From Stictocephala bisonia (Eukaryota; Arthropoda; Insecta; Hemiptera; Membracidae): a DNA stretch of 64,000 nucleotides. Positions 22,278 to 33,815 of the stretch are shown here, in pieces; the first letter of the stretch is position 1, and each line of letters begins with the position of its first letter. The notes beneath the pieces are model-generated. The model was not told where the DNA came from. It ran no database searches and saw only the letters and a list, made by a program, of their open reading frames with translations. Location of the stretch: NCBI GenBank assembly GCA_035578905.1, contig JAQJVL010002630.1, positions 24,750 through 88,749 on the forward strand, read 5' to 3'. A program made the translations under genes and the position numbers.

Positions 22278-24186
22278 AAGCAGTCAGACATGGCTTGAAA
22301 AGACATTTTTATATTAAGCAATATTTAATTTTGTAAAAAAAGTGTAGTTTTTATTTTTTAGTATCTTTTAATTTGCTAGAAAATTACAGTTTTATTTTTG
22401 ATTATTTCTTTTGTGTAATCTTTATAGGAAGGAGAAAATAAATTATTCTTACTCTTATTCATGCCTGCTCGCTGCCACACTTCCCGCATTTGTCATCATT
22501 CCAACGGTTTTCCATTATGTCTGGTGCATCTACTGGTGGAAAGATTCTTGATGATATGTATTTTTAGTGATGGTGTTCATTACTGATTTATGTTAAATAG
22601 CTACATAGTGGAAAGATGGCTGCACGTGATAATCCTGACTTTTCAGACAATATAATTGAATGGCTAAATACATCTTTTTGAGAGCAAGACACAAATTTTT
22701 TTTATTTAATTTTTTAAAATTTTATTTATTATCTTTCACCGCTTATGAGTGGCAGCCATTATTGTTCATGAGAATCTGGCGATTTTTGGTTTTGCAGACA
22801 TTAGTGTTAAATCTCTGGATTTTAACATATGATACAGCTTTCACACCATTTTTTTTTCTTCTTTTTTCAGGAATATCTCTTCTACAATATTTTATATCTT
22901 CTTTATAGCCCTAAATGCAAAGTTTTATTCCCAAAATAACCTCCAAAGTTGGATGTTCAAAATTGAGAAATCTCACTTTTTGGGGTGCTTAAAAAACAAA
23001 AAAGGGGTGATTTATCATAGTTCTAACATTTTATTCAGTTAGATGGTATAGCTTGCTAACATAAAATAGAGTTTTAGCCTTAAAATATGTTTCCTTAATT
23101 TTTTATGAATTTTTTAAATTTGAAATATTTCAAATGTTTTAAAGTTTGAAGCCCTATATCTCTGGTGGGACATAATATAAAAATCTGATTTTAGCTCAGC
23201 ATGTATATACAATAATACTAAAGTAGTGTAGGAATGTCACCTTTGATATTTGACTCGGAGCAAAGTTATGAATTTTCAAAAGTAAAGAAAAAAACGCATT
23301 TTCGCCATTTTTAAATATTATGTGAATTACCGTAAAAAATTTTATTATAGTATACAAAGAATAAATTAATAGGTTTGCAATAGTTAGTTTTTTAGGTTTA
23401 CCAAAACAGTGAATAGTTATAGTATAATATTGTATCGCTGAAAACCTACAATGAATTATGTCATTTGTTAAATAAGTACGGAACCAACTTTTTGCCATTT
23501 AACCAATATTTTGTACTCAATTTATTAGTTTTTGTTACAAATCTGTTAGATGTTTTCAACTATCATGAAACGCAGTAAAATTATAAAATAACAGTGTAGT
23601 AAACTTTTCATATTATAGCGATTCACATATTATTATGAGAATCAAGACTTGGCTTTCAGCTATATGAACTGAATCTAGACACCATAGATGGTGTATTGAG
23701 TATAGTAATGTTTTGACATTAAGTTATTGTTATGGCGACTTTAACCCTAAAACTGATAAACATTGATTATAGACAAATTTCACTTGTTGCTGATAAACGT
23801 CGTCGATTAAAGACGAATTAAACAAGGTTCCATAAATAATGCTACTATTATTAAACCTACATCTTCAAATTTAGTTTCATTTTAAAGTAGCCATTTTAAC
23901 TAACAATAATAGCTGATCAGTCATATGTCCAAGACTGGCACGACCCGACATCAGGCATCTAGCAGTTATTGTTATGCACCCGGTTTTTTTACATTATTAG
24001 TACAGTCTTGTGGGTTCTATAATATCTGCATATTATATTATTTATTCTAAATATGCTTATATAAATTTTCAATCAAGAAAATTATTTGAAAAATGTATTT
24101 TTAAATTAATTGTGTTTTGATTATAACAATGTGACATTTCCATGGCTACAGTAAACTTTTAGTTTTTTACTTACACAAACATATGG
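22278..24186. other. AT-rich intronic DNA, no gene supported
   Basis: Apparent ORFs at 22660-22908 and 23196-23498 are rich in Phe, Leu, Ile and Tyr, as expected of AT-rich non-coding DNA, and have no motif. No repeat pair or splice-bounded exon was recognised. Confidence 0.4.
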
Positions 24187-24252
24187 ATATACAGGATGTC
24201 CCGAAAGTAAAGTGCCAAACTTCGGGAAATGGTTATATAGATCAAACTAAAG

Positions 24253-24797
24253 AGAAAGTCAAGAGTAATTTTTTTTCTGAAAACGCTTTGTTTACCAGAT
24301 ATCCGCCATTTTGTTTTTTCACAAGTTGGATCACCCAATCTTTATGAAACTCGCTATGCATATTACAATAATAGAACCTATTTTAGAAAAACAATCAACT
24401 TGATCCAATTAAAAATTTGAAAATGATGACTACTTTAAATTTTTAAACGGAAATTGCACATTGACATTTGTCTCAGTTATATTTGGTCCGATCATAACTT
24501 TTTTGATACTGACAGATTAGTAATAAAATTATCTAACAAACCGTAATTTTTAGTATTTTTTGCCATTTTTCAACAATTTCCGTTTAAAAATGTTAAATGG
24601 TCTCCATTTTTAAACTTTAAATTGGATCAAGCTGATTGTATTTTCTAAAATAGGTCTCTATTATTGTAACACCCATAGAGAGTTTCATAAAGATTGGTTG
24701 ATCCAACTCAGATAAAAATTCTTTTGTGAAAAAACAAAATGGCGGATATTTGGTAAACAAAGTGTTTTTGGAAACAAAATTATTCTTGATTTTATAT
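24253..24797. repeat. Inverted-repeat (hairpin) MITE
   Basis: The arm at about 24253-24460 recurs inverted at about 24570-24797. Shared blocks are ATCCGCCATTTTGTTTTTTC versus its complement near 24730, TTTATGAAACTC versus GAGTTTCATAAA, and ACGGAAATTG versus CAATTTCCGT. The upstream CAGGATGTCCCGAAAGTAAA at 24195 is a likely element end, but no matching right end was found. A 3' flank duplication (TTTATTTTGTAGGGCTAA twice) follows at 24799-24840. Confidence 0.75.
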
Positions 24798-24840
24798 TTA
24801 TTTTGTAGGGCTAATTTTCTCTTTATTTTGTAGGGCTAAA

Positions 24841-26597
24841 ATTCTGGCTGAATTATTCTTAGAAGTTCCTTTTGCGTTCATCCTTTTAGGAACCTCTTAT
24901 TTTGAAAATTGTAATTTTTGAAAAAAATGGTGATGGGGTATTGCTTATATTTTGATTTTATTTAAATTTTTATTTTGTTATTTTTAATTTCTACCTAAGA
25001 GTTTCTTTGAACATATTTCAAACAGTCATGGTCAGAGTATAAACATTTTCAAACTTGACATTTTCATGCTAAAATTTACTCTGTTCTGCTATTGCTGGGT
25101 TATTGAATTTTATGATTTTTTACATCAATATATTCGTTTATTCTAGTTAAAGCGATCTTCCCGTTTCTTCAGTGGCTATCCAGAAAGTTAACCCTAGAAC
25201 TGATGACTATATTTTCTCTAACCGATGAGCCATTTTTGAATATTTTAAAAGCATTCCTCTTAAAAATGATAAAAATTATAAATATCTACCTATATTTACC
25301 AAGTTCGATATCAATTTGTTTGTCTTGAGTTGTAGAGTAATAAAAAAGCACTATCCTAAATAAAACTAATATTTATCGTATGTTACTAGTAAATTGAAAA
25401 CAAACATTTTGTTTTTTAAAACAAAAACTTTACAAGACCAATAGGGCTACATCAGACCCTAAACACCACATAAAAAAGTAAGATAGCCATTATGTTTTAA
25501 ATGTGCTGAGTTCAAACATACTCTTTTATGAGTTCCTGAGCTCTCTGAGGATCTTTTTAGGTATTGATTGTGGGTCAAAAACATAACATAATAACATATT
25601 TACAAATTCCAAATCACCTCTGGTGCCCGTTCAGCCGCCATTTTGTATTTTTTACAAATTATTAATACTATTTAACCTATAGAGTTCAAATTTGGTATAC
25701 ACAATAAGAAAACCAGATTCTTATTGAAATAAAAAAATATAAACCTATTTTAGTTATTTTCAAATTGGCGGCACTTTACATTTTTTATCCTTAATAACTT
25801 TTGAAAAAGTTAGGTATGCAAAAAAATCACAAGAATAACATTTTTGCTACGTAAAATGATGCAGGTTCCTAAAATCTATGGTAAATTTGTACTTTAATTC
25901 ATTTGTATGACTTTACAAAGGATATCTACATAGTTGTGTTAACTACAACTATTGTTAGTTAATGATAACTAACAATTAAAATATAGCAAAACTTTGAATA
26001 ATGTTTTACTTTGTGATTACTGAAAGATTCCTTTTTGTTTTTCAGTGAAATGAATACATTATATAAAAATTAATTTTCTTTAATTGTTAATGCTTACATA
26101 TAACACAGTAAATATAACTCAAAAGCCCGTAAATTAAATGTTTACGAAAATTTGAGTTTTATATTTATTTTTCACCATTTTCATAAATATGATCAAAATG
26201 ACTATGTGCGACGAACAAAAAATTCGAGATTTATATTTATTTCTTGCATTTATCATAAATTTGGTCAAAATAACTATGTGCAAAGGATAACATTTCTTAA
26301 ATTACTTTGACTTATAGCGGGCTAAAAATTTACCAAAAGAGGCTACATACTACAAAAATATTGACAGATTTAAAGTTAATTTAAAACAATGTTTAATTGA
26401 TAAACCCATGTACAGTTTTGATGATATGAAATAATTAGTGTACTGTATAATTTTATATCAAATTAATGTTTTAGGTTAAGACGTTTTTGTCATACAAGTT
26501 TTAACTTTTAACAGTCTGTTGGTGCCAGTCTATGTATACTAATGAATAAAGTTGTTTTCTTCATTCAACAGTAGTAATATTATAACAAAATACTTAC
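24841..26597. other. AT-rich intronic DNA next to the first AP-2alpha coding exon
   Basis: Near 25632-25785 CAGCCGCCATTTTGTATTTT and an inverted CAAATTGGCGGC hint at another small hairpin element. Nothing codes for a recognisable product. This is the 5' part of the 21.3-kb intron. Confidence 0.4.
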
Positions 26598-26661
26598 AGT
26601 TTCTGATGTCAGAGATGAAGACAGCAAGCCCACGCATGCCATCTCCACGCACAGCAGGCAT
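26598..26661 (-). CDS. AP-2alpha: AP-2 complex subunit alpha, first coding exon (start codon)
   Basis: On the minus strand the ATG at 26661 opens 21 codons reading [20 protein letters not shown] then Asn, the invariant N-terminus of animal alpha-adaptins, which contributes to membrane phosphoinositide binding. The last base T begins a Cys codon finished at 5319. The donor is a perfect GTAAGTA (complement of 26591-26597). Upstream, TTTTCTAGCAG before AAGGGCAAG is a tandem NAGNAG acceptor at about 26671-26675, so a short stretch of 5' UTR shares this exon and at least one non-coding exon lies further right. The start is fixed by conservation. The gene should be constitutively expressed, but no promoter is visible here. 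Confidence 0.97.
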
Positions 26662-26673
26662 CTTGCCCTTCTG

Positions 26674-27117
26674 CTAGAAAATCAAAGACATTTTAGGTCT
26701 ACCATTTAATATTAATATTACATATAACAAATCCTTAGTGTTTATTTAATCTACTTAATTTAACATGTTCAAGTTAAGTAACACGTCATATTATAAATAG
26801 ATCCTATACCCGCCTTTTAAACCATCTCTCTGTTTTGCATATTTAACAAGTTTTGAACGTAAATTTACATTTAAACTTTTCTGACTGAACTATCTAGTTC
26901 TTATCAACTTCTACATGCAAATTTTCTAGGTCACATGAATTATTCTATGTATTCTAAATCTTCATTAGCTATTTGGGACAAGCTTCTATTTATCGGCAGT
27001 TAGATTAATACTAAAAATAAAAAAAAAAATAACAAATAGTTATATTTCGCTACTTGTTGATAAGTGATAAGAAACTTAATATAATGGTGGTAAGGTCAGT
27101 ATGGGAATATGCAAGCA
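26674..27117. other. Intron upstream of AP-2alpha coding exon 1
   Basis: This is AT-rich sequence without ORFs or repeats of note. If the gene's 5' UTR exon lies to the right, this and following DNA are its first intron. Confidence 0.4.
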
Positions 27118-27305
27118 TACAAGGTTTGGCTAGAAAGAAACTGGATTAGTATTGCCGTAGCCATAGAACGAATGCAATAAGGCTGAATATCGTACGGCTA
27201 ATCACATGACTCCTTTTCACTGCTTGAGTTTAGTCTCTCTCCTGCACTCAATCTGCCTGTAACGTCAGTTATAAGCATATAACCTTTTGTCTCTGCGTTG
27301 GAAAA

Positions 27306-28162
27306 ATGGTGAGTGTCCAGAAAAAACATCGTGTAAACATTAAATATCTTTACAAACTTGGAAAATCTGCAAGAGAAACCTTTAAATGTTACAAGTGCTT
27401 TAATGTCAAATTCCCTGTTTCTACATGGCAAAAAAATCATGATTTTTTAATTAAATTAATATTTTTTTAATTTTAAATTAAACAAATTTTTTTTAATTAC
27501 TTTTCAATTTTTTTAAATTAAATTTTAAATAAATAAATAGGCCAGTTCACATGGGCCTACAGGCCTGCGTGTGAATTTAATTAAACGAGTGAAGTACCGA
27601 ACGTTCGATCAGTGGAGATTCGAACCTTGGACCTTGCCTTCTGCAGCCTGAAGCCTTAGCCACTGAGCCACCACACCGGCAACGACAAAATCAAAATTCA
27701 AGGCCATGATGATTGGTTTTTTTTCAAATGCATTGTGCACATTGATTGGGTAGCAGAGGGGCAAACATTGAACCAAAATTACCACATTAGCGTTCTGACT
27801 ACCCTACATGAGCGAGTACTGATAAAGCGGAATGATTTGTGGAAAAATAAGTCATGAAACCTCCACCAGGACAATGCCCCGGCTAACAGCGCTTTATTAG
27901 TAAAGACGTTTTTAGCAAACCACCCACAAAATCTCCGTGTTAGACCCACCACCATACTCACCTGACTTGGCCCCCTGTGAAACTCAAGTCAACATTGAAA
28001 GGAACGAGATTTGAGAACGTTGAAGCAGTAAAAGAAAAAGCGACGGAAGTCAGGCTTACAGAAAATGATCTCCAGCAGTGCTACACCCAGTGGAAAACTC
28101 GCATGAAGCGGTGTAAAGAGCAAGAAGGGGAGTACATTGAAAGAGATAACATCAAATTGTAA
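27306..28162 (+). pseudogene. mariner (DD34D-type) transposase remnant, internally deleted and SINE-interrupted
   Basis: The start at 27306 gives VNIKYLYKLGKSARETFKC, the N-terminal HTH region. The middle of the protein is missing. After the SINE, 27681-27990 yields WVAEGQTLNQNY, then HQDNAPANSALLVKTF with the second catalytic Asp, and PPPYS-like and LGPL remnants of the third motif, with frame changes. The C-terminus at 27977-28162 is well kept: LKGTRFENVEAVKEKATEV and QCYTQWKTRMKRC, the classic mariner tail. It is inactive. The order agrees with the TIR orientation. Confidence 0.9.
27528..27680 (-). repeat. tRNA-derived SINE, second family
   Basis: On the minus strand the head GCCGGTGTGGTGGCTCAGTG then GCTAAGGC contains a good A box (complement of 27660-27670), and GGTTCGAATC is a B box (complement of 27617-27626). 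The body ends with GGCCCATGTGAACTGG and a (TATT)n tail. It sits inside the mariner remnant and is unrelated in body to the 20.8-kb family. It lacks a tRNA cloverleaf 3' half, so it is not a functional tRNA gene. Confidence 0.9.
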
Positions 28163-28686
28163 ATATTTGTAAGTAAATTTTATTTTCATCTCAGTCTGGT
28201 TTTTTTCTAGCCATACCTCGTAGTATGATCTACGTACAAAATACGACAAATCTAGCGTATACAAAAGATTGATTTAAGACTTTTATGAGTTGTAGGAGTG
28301 AAACTTGGCTGTTCCACTGACCCAGGCTGAGACGACATGATACGTAAGAGAGTTAGCAGAGAAAAACAAAAACCAATGCTGCAATGTTACTGAATGAAAA
28401 AATAAGAAAAGATAGAGGGAGGCAAAAGCTACACAGGTTAAAAAAGAAAAATTCTATCATTTATGATGTAGGGAAATTAAAAAAAAAACCAAGAACACTT
28501 GGGAAAGCAATAAAAAGAGTAAATCACTGGTGATCAAATAACCTACCTGTTTTCAAGTTCTGTTAATGTTTTAGAACAATGACTTTATACAGATGGCTAA
28601 AAACCTAACTTTCTACTTGCAAGCGCTTAAATGTACATTTAAAACCCAGTTCTTAAATTTATATTATGATTTAATAACCCTATGAT

Positions 28687-29733
28687 TAGTGATGTAAAAT
28701 GCCTGGGCATTTATGTCCGGAAAAATGCCCAGGGAATATGTCTGGGCATTTAATTACTTTAAATCTAAATAGACCTCAACAATAGAGGAAAGTGTTACGA
28801 CCATAATTATTAATACATTTTTAAATCTCAATATATATATATGCCTATATATATTTAAAGGATTATATTATATTTATATTAAGCTTATCAAAAGAAAATA
28901 TTTTGTGTCTTTAGTTGATTTATAGGAAATTTGAAAATTTTTGTTTACTATTTGACACATAAGTTGGTTTTATATTTGGAAATTGGGAAAAGATATTTAG
29001 ACATTCAGACTAAAAATAGGATTAATTATTATTATTTTTCTTACAAATGTTTTTGTTTTTTTTTTTTTTTAATAAACAATTTCAACTATTTGCTGAAAGA
29101 GAATAGTAAAATTAGGTTAATAAAATTATTTTCAGTACAAAATCTCTATTGCAAATATGTCATTGGGTAAAAGAACAAAATTGTTTAATGTTTTATCACA
29201 AAACAACCACTATTAGACAACAAATACTAAAACATTATTGAACAATGATTTGTAGTTTATATTTTATTAGTTTAGTTTATATTTTAGTTGTTCATACTTT
29301 TAGAAATAATTTCTATCCTACTAATGTAATTTATTATAAATTAGCCTTAGTCACATTTTAAGCATTTATATAGGGTGAAAATGTAAAGTAGTAAATAGAA
29401 AATAATTTAAGTTCCACAATATATTAAGGCACTCAATTAGATATGGGGTTTTAGCAATACTATACGGAAGTTTTAAGGACTATTTTAACAAGCTCAAGGT
29501 TTGTTCAAAAACTACACCTTTGATAATGGTCTTAAAGTAAGTTTTAGGATATCAATAGTGGTCTTAAAGAAATGTATTGTCAGTAGGTACTTAAATAAAT
29601 ATTTACAAGCAGTTAAAGGAAAAAAAATACCTTTTTTCATAAATGCCCAATTTTTGGGTGACTAAAATTGCGTTGGGCAAATGCCCATTTATAATGTCCT
29701 GCCCACTGGACAATTACCCGGCCCACGTCACTA
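28687..29733. mobile_element. hAT-like non-autonomous element with 8-bp target duplication
   Basis: CCTATGAT occurs immediately outside both ends (28679-28686 and 29734-29741). The TIR starts TAGTGATGT at the left and its inverse ACGTCACTA closes the right. Subterminal repeats of TGGGCATT and AATGCCCA occur several times at each end, as in hAT transposase-binding regions. The interior is AT-rich with a run of Ts and no transposase. The 8-bp duplication and TAGNGATG-type ends assign it to hAT. Confidence 0.9.
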
Positions 29734-29741
29734 CCTATGAT

Positions 29742-31049
29742 TTTCTTACTCTTAAGAATAATTTTTTGTGTTCTAGAGATATATCTATTACAAACAAATA
29801 TAAACAGTATATTATTATACTGATGAATCTTTATTAAACAAATCTTGGGTGTATTCCTAATGAGTATTTACAATGACAACAGAATAAAAGTGATATGATT
29901 AAAATGTGTTTTTATTATAACATTTCATTTCTATTGGGTACGTTTCTCTCCTGTCACGTCTGTAACAATTCCTTGTCACCTCAGTAACACAAGAAAATAT
30001 ATATTTACTATGCAGTGTTTTTTAGTTCAGAAAAAAATCTTTTAATGTTGAATTTTTTCCAAACATATTTTGATTATTTTAACATTTCCTATATTTACTT
30101 TGCCATCAATGAACAGAATTTTTAGCAAATACAACAGGATCTACCATACAGTGTATAGTGGCATACTGACATAGAGGAATCCAAGTATAGAGTTAAAGCT
30201 AGATAGCCATTGTTATGTACTTGTCATCTCTAATAGTACATGTAGTAGTACACTACATCTACTTGTTCCATTACATGTAAATACAGATACGTAGATGTTT
30301 ATTTATTTTCAAACACCTATAACATACATTTAAATTAAGTAAATATGTGAGGCGGAAAATGAAAAGGAACCTCTTGTAGTCAAAGCAAAATGTTAAGTAT
30401 TCATGAAACTATCGATTTTGGTCAAAATTATCGATATTCGGTTTTTTATTGATTATCTAACCTGGTTTATATAGAACAGGTCTGTATCGGTTATAAAGTC
30501 GAGTTGAAGCATTAAAACATCAAATAACATTTATTTAGATGTCAGTGTTTGGTCTGAGAAAAGGGATCTTTTGTCGTTATGGCAAAATAACATAGGCCCG
30601 ACAAGAGGTCCTTTTTTCAAAAACACATTAGAAAATAAACATTACTTCAAAAACTAGCCTCCCCTGAGTTCTAGCTTTAGTTTAGAGAACTGCGGCAGAT
30701 GTTGCTTAAATGCAGGACAGTTTCTTGTGTGTTTAAAACCATCGCGACAACAGGTACCTTTTCTAAAGCAGTTTTGGCAGCATTTGTAACAGCTGTTTCA
30801 CTACCAATCAGCTGTGACTGCATCACTTTTAGAATTGTACTCCAAGTAGATCAACTTGCTGTTTTATTTGATATTGATAAGATTCCATTTAAAATAATTT
30901 AGACTACATAAAAGTAATAAAAATATCTTTAAAAGCAACTAATGTCCTACCTAAGAAAAGGTTCCTCTTGTCGTTATGGGAAATAACATGGGGCCGACAA
31001 GAGTTCCCTTATCAAATTTTTAGTTTTGTGTTACAATCTATATTTTTAA
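29742..31049. other. Non-coding DNA with two copies of a palindromic 52-mer
   Basis: Two similar self-complementary segments, 30563-30616 and 30959-31010, contain CTCTTGTCGTTATGG and ATAACATGGGGCCGACAAGA. Each can fold on itself, and both lie in the same orientation. Single halves appear at 30365-30380 (GGAACCTCTTGTAGTC) and at 32853-32872 (CAACAAGAGGTCCCTTTTTC). The ORF at 30699-30902 is unrecognised. Confidence 0.6.
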
Positions 31050-31563
31050 AAGAGGATGTTTGTATATATATATATATATATATATGTTTGAAGTTTATGC
31101 GCTGCCAAACCATCCCACCGATCGCCATGAAACTTTAGTATGTTGTCCTGTATACTCCTGAGATGGTTTCTGTGAAGTTTGATGCAGATCCGTCCACAGG
31201 GTCCCGCCCCACGGGCTCCTAAAGATCCCATGTTATTCAAATGGAGAATCTGAATTGTTTACAAAAAACATATGACTGTGTGGTTTAATGTAGTTTCACA
31301 TGCCATAAGCAGATTGAAGTTCTCACAACAACAGTACTGTATATGTTTTGATTTATTGTAGTTCTACATTTCACCTTGAGAGTGTAGCACACACTACAAA
31401 AAACCTTTACATTTATACACCAAATAAGAAGACCAAAAATATTGTTTACCCTCTTGCACTCATTTAATAAATAATGGTTTTTTTCTATAATTCTTTTTAT
31501 TGCTTTATTTTGGTATGTCAATGAAAAATGAAAGGCGAGACAACGTCCGCCGGGTTCAGCTAG
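31050..31563 (+). mobile_element. Non-autonomous Helitron, 3' terminus at 31563
   Basis: The right end carries the Helitron signature: a hairpin GGCGAGACAACGTCCGCC (stem GGCG plus GAC with one bulged A, loop AAC), then GGGTTCAG and CTAG at 31560-31563, followed by T, the usual A/T target. The left part after a (TA)n run (TTTATGCGCTGCCAAACC, then CCGATCGCCATGAAACTT) resembles Helitron 5' regions of insects. The exact 5' TC end is obscured by the (TA)n expansion. No Rep/helicase ORF is present. Confidence 0.75.
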
Positions 31564-31834
31564 TACTTTATAAAAATGAAATTTTAATGAATTCTGCTGG
31601 TGTTTTAAACAATTACAACTGTTATTATGAAAAAAGGAAATGTTTAACTTTGTTTTGATGTCTGATATATTTCTTAAATATGAAAAATGTAGATTCTATA
31701 TGAGTTTAAAGTTTTTAAACTGGTTTTTCTCAAAATGCCGCTTACAATTTGTGAAATTATAAAATTTATTACTTAAAGGAAATCATAGACGTGAAATTTA
31801 CACCAATTTGTTCATAATTGTATGCTTAATTTAA

Positions 31835-32816
31835 GGGGGTTCGGAAGGTTGAAAATGGTCAAAATATGGATTTCCCATTTTTTTTCTTTTATTATAGTAC
31901 ATACTGTCCTGAACGTTTTGTCGAAAGTTTGAAATAAATCGGACGAACAGAACATGTTTTATTAATTATTTTGTTAGTACATGTCATGCGCTCAGACGCG
32001 AGATTTCGGTGCTGCGTTATATACCTTTTTGTATATAACGCACCCTACCCTACCCACCCACCCGTACAGGCATGGTGTTACTGACCCACCCACCCACCCG
32101 TACAGGCATGGTGTTACTGACCTACCCGCCCACCCGTACAGGCATGGCTTTACTGACCCACCCACCCACCCGTACAGGCATGGTGTTACTAACCCACCCG
32201 CCCACCCATACAGGCATGGTGTTACTAACCCACCCGCCCACCCATACAGGCATGGTGTTACGCATATATATACAATGCGGAGATATACAAAAAGGCCAGA
32301 GAATCAAGAAATGCCGCCAAGAGGAAGCTGGAGGAACTTTACGAAGAAGAGGAAGACCCAAATAATCCATCTTATGGTCATTACTAGGACAAAAAGTAAA
32401 CCTGATTACATAGCCTGATTCACTAACTGCCTAGTTTCATTGCGATTCCCCGAAAGTTGGATTTTTTTATGCTTATGTACCTTTTTCTCAGGAACTAAAA
32501 GGGCTAGAAGGCTGAAATTTTTACCACATGTTATACTTGTATAGATATACAAGTGTATATCTCTATACAAGTATAAATTATAACTCAGGAAAAAAATGTT
32601 ATCCTAAAATTTTCAAAGAAAAAAATTACATAATTTTCAAAAAATTATTTTGGCTAAAGTTATTATTATTTTGGTTTCAAAAGTTATACACATCTATAAA
32701 TATGTGTCATAAAAACAGGGTAAAAAAATTAGGTCAATACAATTAATGGTTCTTGAGAAAAAGGTACATAAAGTAGGCTAAATTAACATGTGTTAGATAC
32801 AACCTTCCGAACCCCC
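31835..32816. mobile_element. TTAA-flanked element with perfect 17-bp TIRs carrying a minisatellite
   Basis: GGGGGTTCGGAAGGTTG at 31835-31851 is exactly inverted at 32800-32816, each flanked by TTAA (31831-31834, 32817-32820). TTAA targeting points to piggyBac-like or Kolobok-like transposases. Inside are a 12-bp perfect hairpin (TGCGTTATATAC with its inverse at 32012-32042), the 36-bp minisatellite at 32050-32262 and AT-rich DNA. It has no transposase. Confidence 0.9.
32050..32262. repeat. 36-bp minisatellite, six units, same family as at 19.2 kb
   Basis: Units read CCCACCCACCCGTACAGG then CATGGTGTTACTGA with a 36-bp period, six copies. Compared with the 19.2-kb unit, the C-rich half is conserved and the CACGTACAGTGGTATTGA half has become GGCATGGTGTTACTGA. 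The open frames across it are artefacts of the period being a multiple of three. Confidence 0.95.
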
Positions 32817-32820
32817 TTAA

Positions 32821-33680
32821 AAATACCAACAGCTCAAAATCGATATTTGCCAACAAGAGGTCCCTTTTTCTCACTTTCTGCATCACATATGTTAAATTCT
32901 TAATCGTCCGTTTCCCCTTTCATTAGTGGTTGCGTTAGACAATCGAGTTTGCCTGCCTCCAACCAAGCAGCTCCTATATTGGAAGGCCAGAAAACATAGG
33001 ACGTGTTTTTCCATTGCGTCTTTAACAGTACTTGTAAGTGAAATTGTTGCTATACTATTAGTCTCAAGTTGTAAACAACTACAAATAAATAATGCACAAA
33101 TAATGATATATTTGCTACATGCAAGACAATTGTCTGATTTTCTTATATTTAATGTGAAGCTGTGTAACTCTCACGTCAGTTACAAAAGAATAGCTGTCCC
33201 ATGCTTATAGCCCCCCTATCTATCATTCCTCAATCAACTAATAGCAAATCTCGCTCATTTAATTGGTCAGCTTAAAATAAAATTTAAAAAATTTAAATAG
33301 ATTAACTCATATATAATAGTTTTGACAGTCATGCTTGTTTTGTACAATTTTAGCTAATAAGTTTTTGGAATAAACATTATTCGTTCAAAGAACAAACAAT
33401 GTATTACATAGTAATTTATTTCCTATTAGAGATACATATGAAATTAAACCTTATAGATAAAAAACGTAAACCATGTACAATCCAATTTCTGGTTAGCAAA
33501 AAGTTTTGTGATTGAGCCTAATTTTAATGATATGGAACTATGAGAAAGTCACGAGTCTAAGTTGTACAAATTTAATTCCAGTCTATAAAACTCTCATCGG
33601 ATTTGAAATTCAATCAAGTGTTTCACATTATACCTTAATAGTGTAACATGGGTCAAGAATTGGCTATATTTTCACAAGAG
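32821..33680. other. Non-coding DNA, no gene supported
   Basis: The open stretch 32926-33210 (94 codons) is slightly GC-richer at its start, and its opposite strand reads HVLCFLAFQYRSC, but no motif, splice pair or homologue is recognised on either strand. Confidence 0.35.
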
Positions 33681-33815
33681 ATTAAGAGAGACCAGGTGCA
33701 AAAGGATCTTCAATGCATGGGTGCATCCCCTGCCTTAGAAGAAGACCGGCAGCAGTGGAGGCATCTTGTTGGCGAGGCCAAAAACCTTCTTAGGTTTCAG
33801 TGGCCAAAGAGATAA
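33681..33815 (+). pseudogene. C-terminal fragment of an RTE-like LINE ORF2
   Basis: The frame reads IKRDQVQKDLQCM, then EEDRQQWRHLVGEAKNLL and a stop at 33813-33815. The DR..WR.LV.EAK pattern is the usual extreme C-terminus of RTE-type LINE proteins. Nothing upstream of 33681 matches, so this is a strongly 5'-truncated insertion. It is a different subfamily from the copy at 9-2261, which ends with ..EDRSRWRRLAD. Confidence 0.75.

Larger units (their letters stand above)
27120..28220 (+). mobile_element. mariner element with about 30-bp TIRs and TA target site
   Basis: The TIRs are CAAGGTTTGGCTAGAAAGAA at 27120 and the inverted CGAGGTATGGCTAGAAAAAA ending at 28220, with TA outside each (27118-27119, 28221-28222). 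The size, about 1.1 kb including a SINE, implies a large internal deletion of the usual element of about 1.3 kb. The transposase inside is broken. Confidence 0.92.

Noticed and set aside
22660..23498. Hydrophobic ORFs suggesting membrane proteins
   Set aside because: Phe/Leu/Ile/Tyr-rich composition is what AT-rich non-coding DNA gives. No splice context or motif is visible.
27617..27680. tRNA gene on the minus strand
   Set aside because: The head looks tRNA-like, but it has no matching 3' acceptor half and runs into a SINE body with an AT-rich tail.
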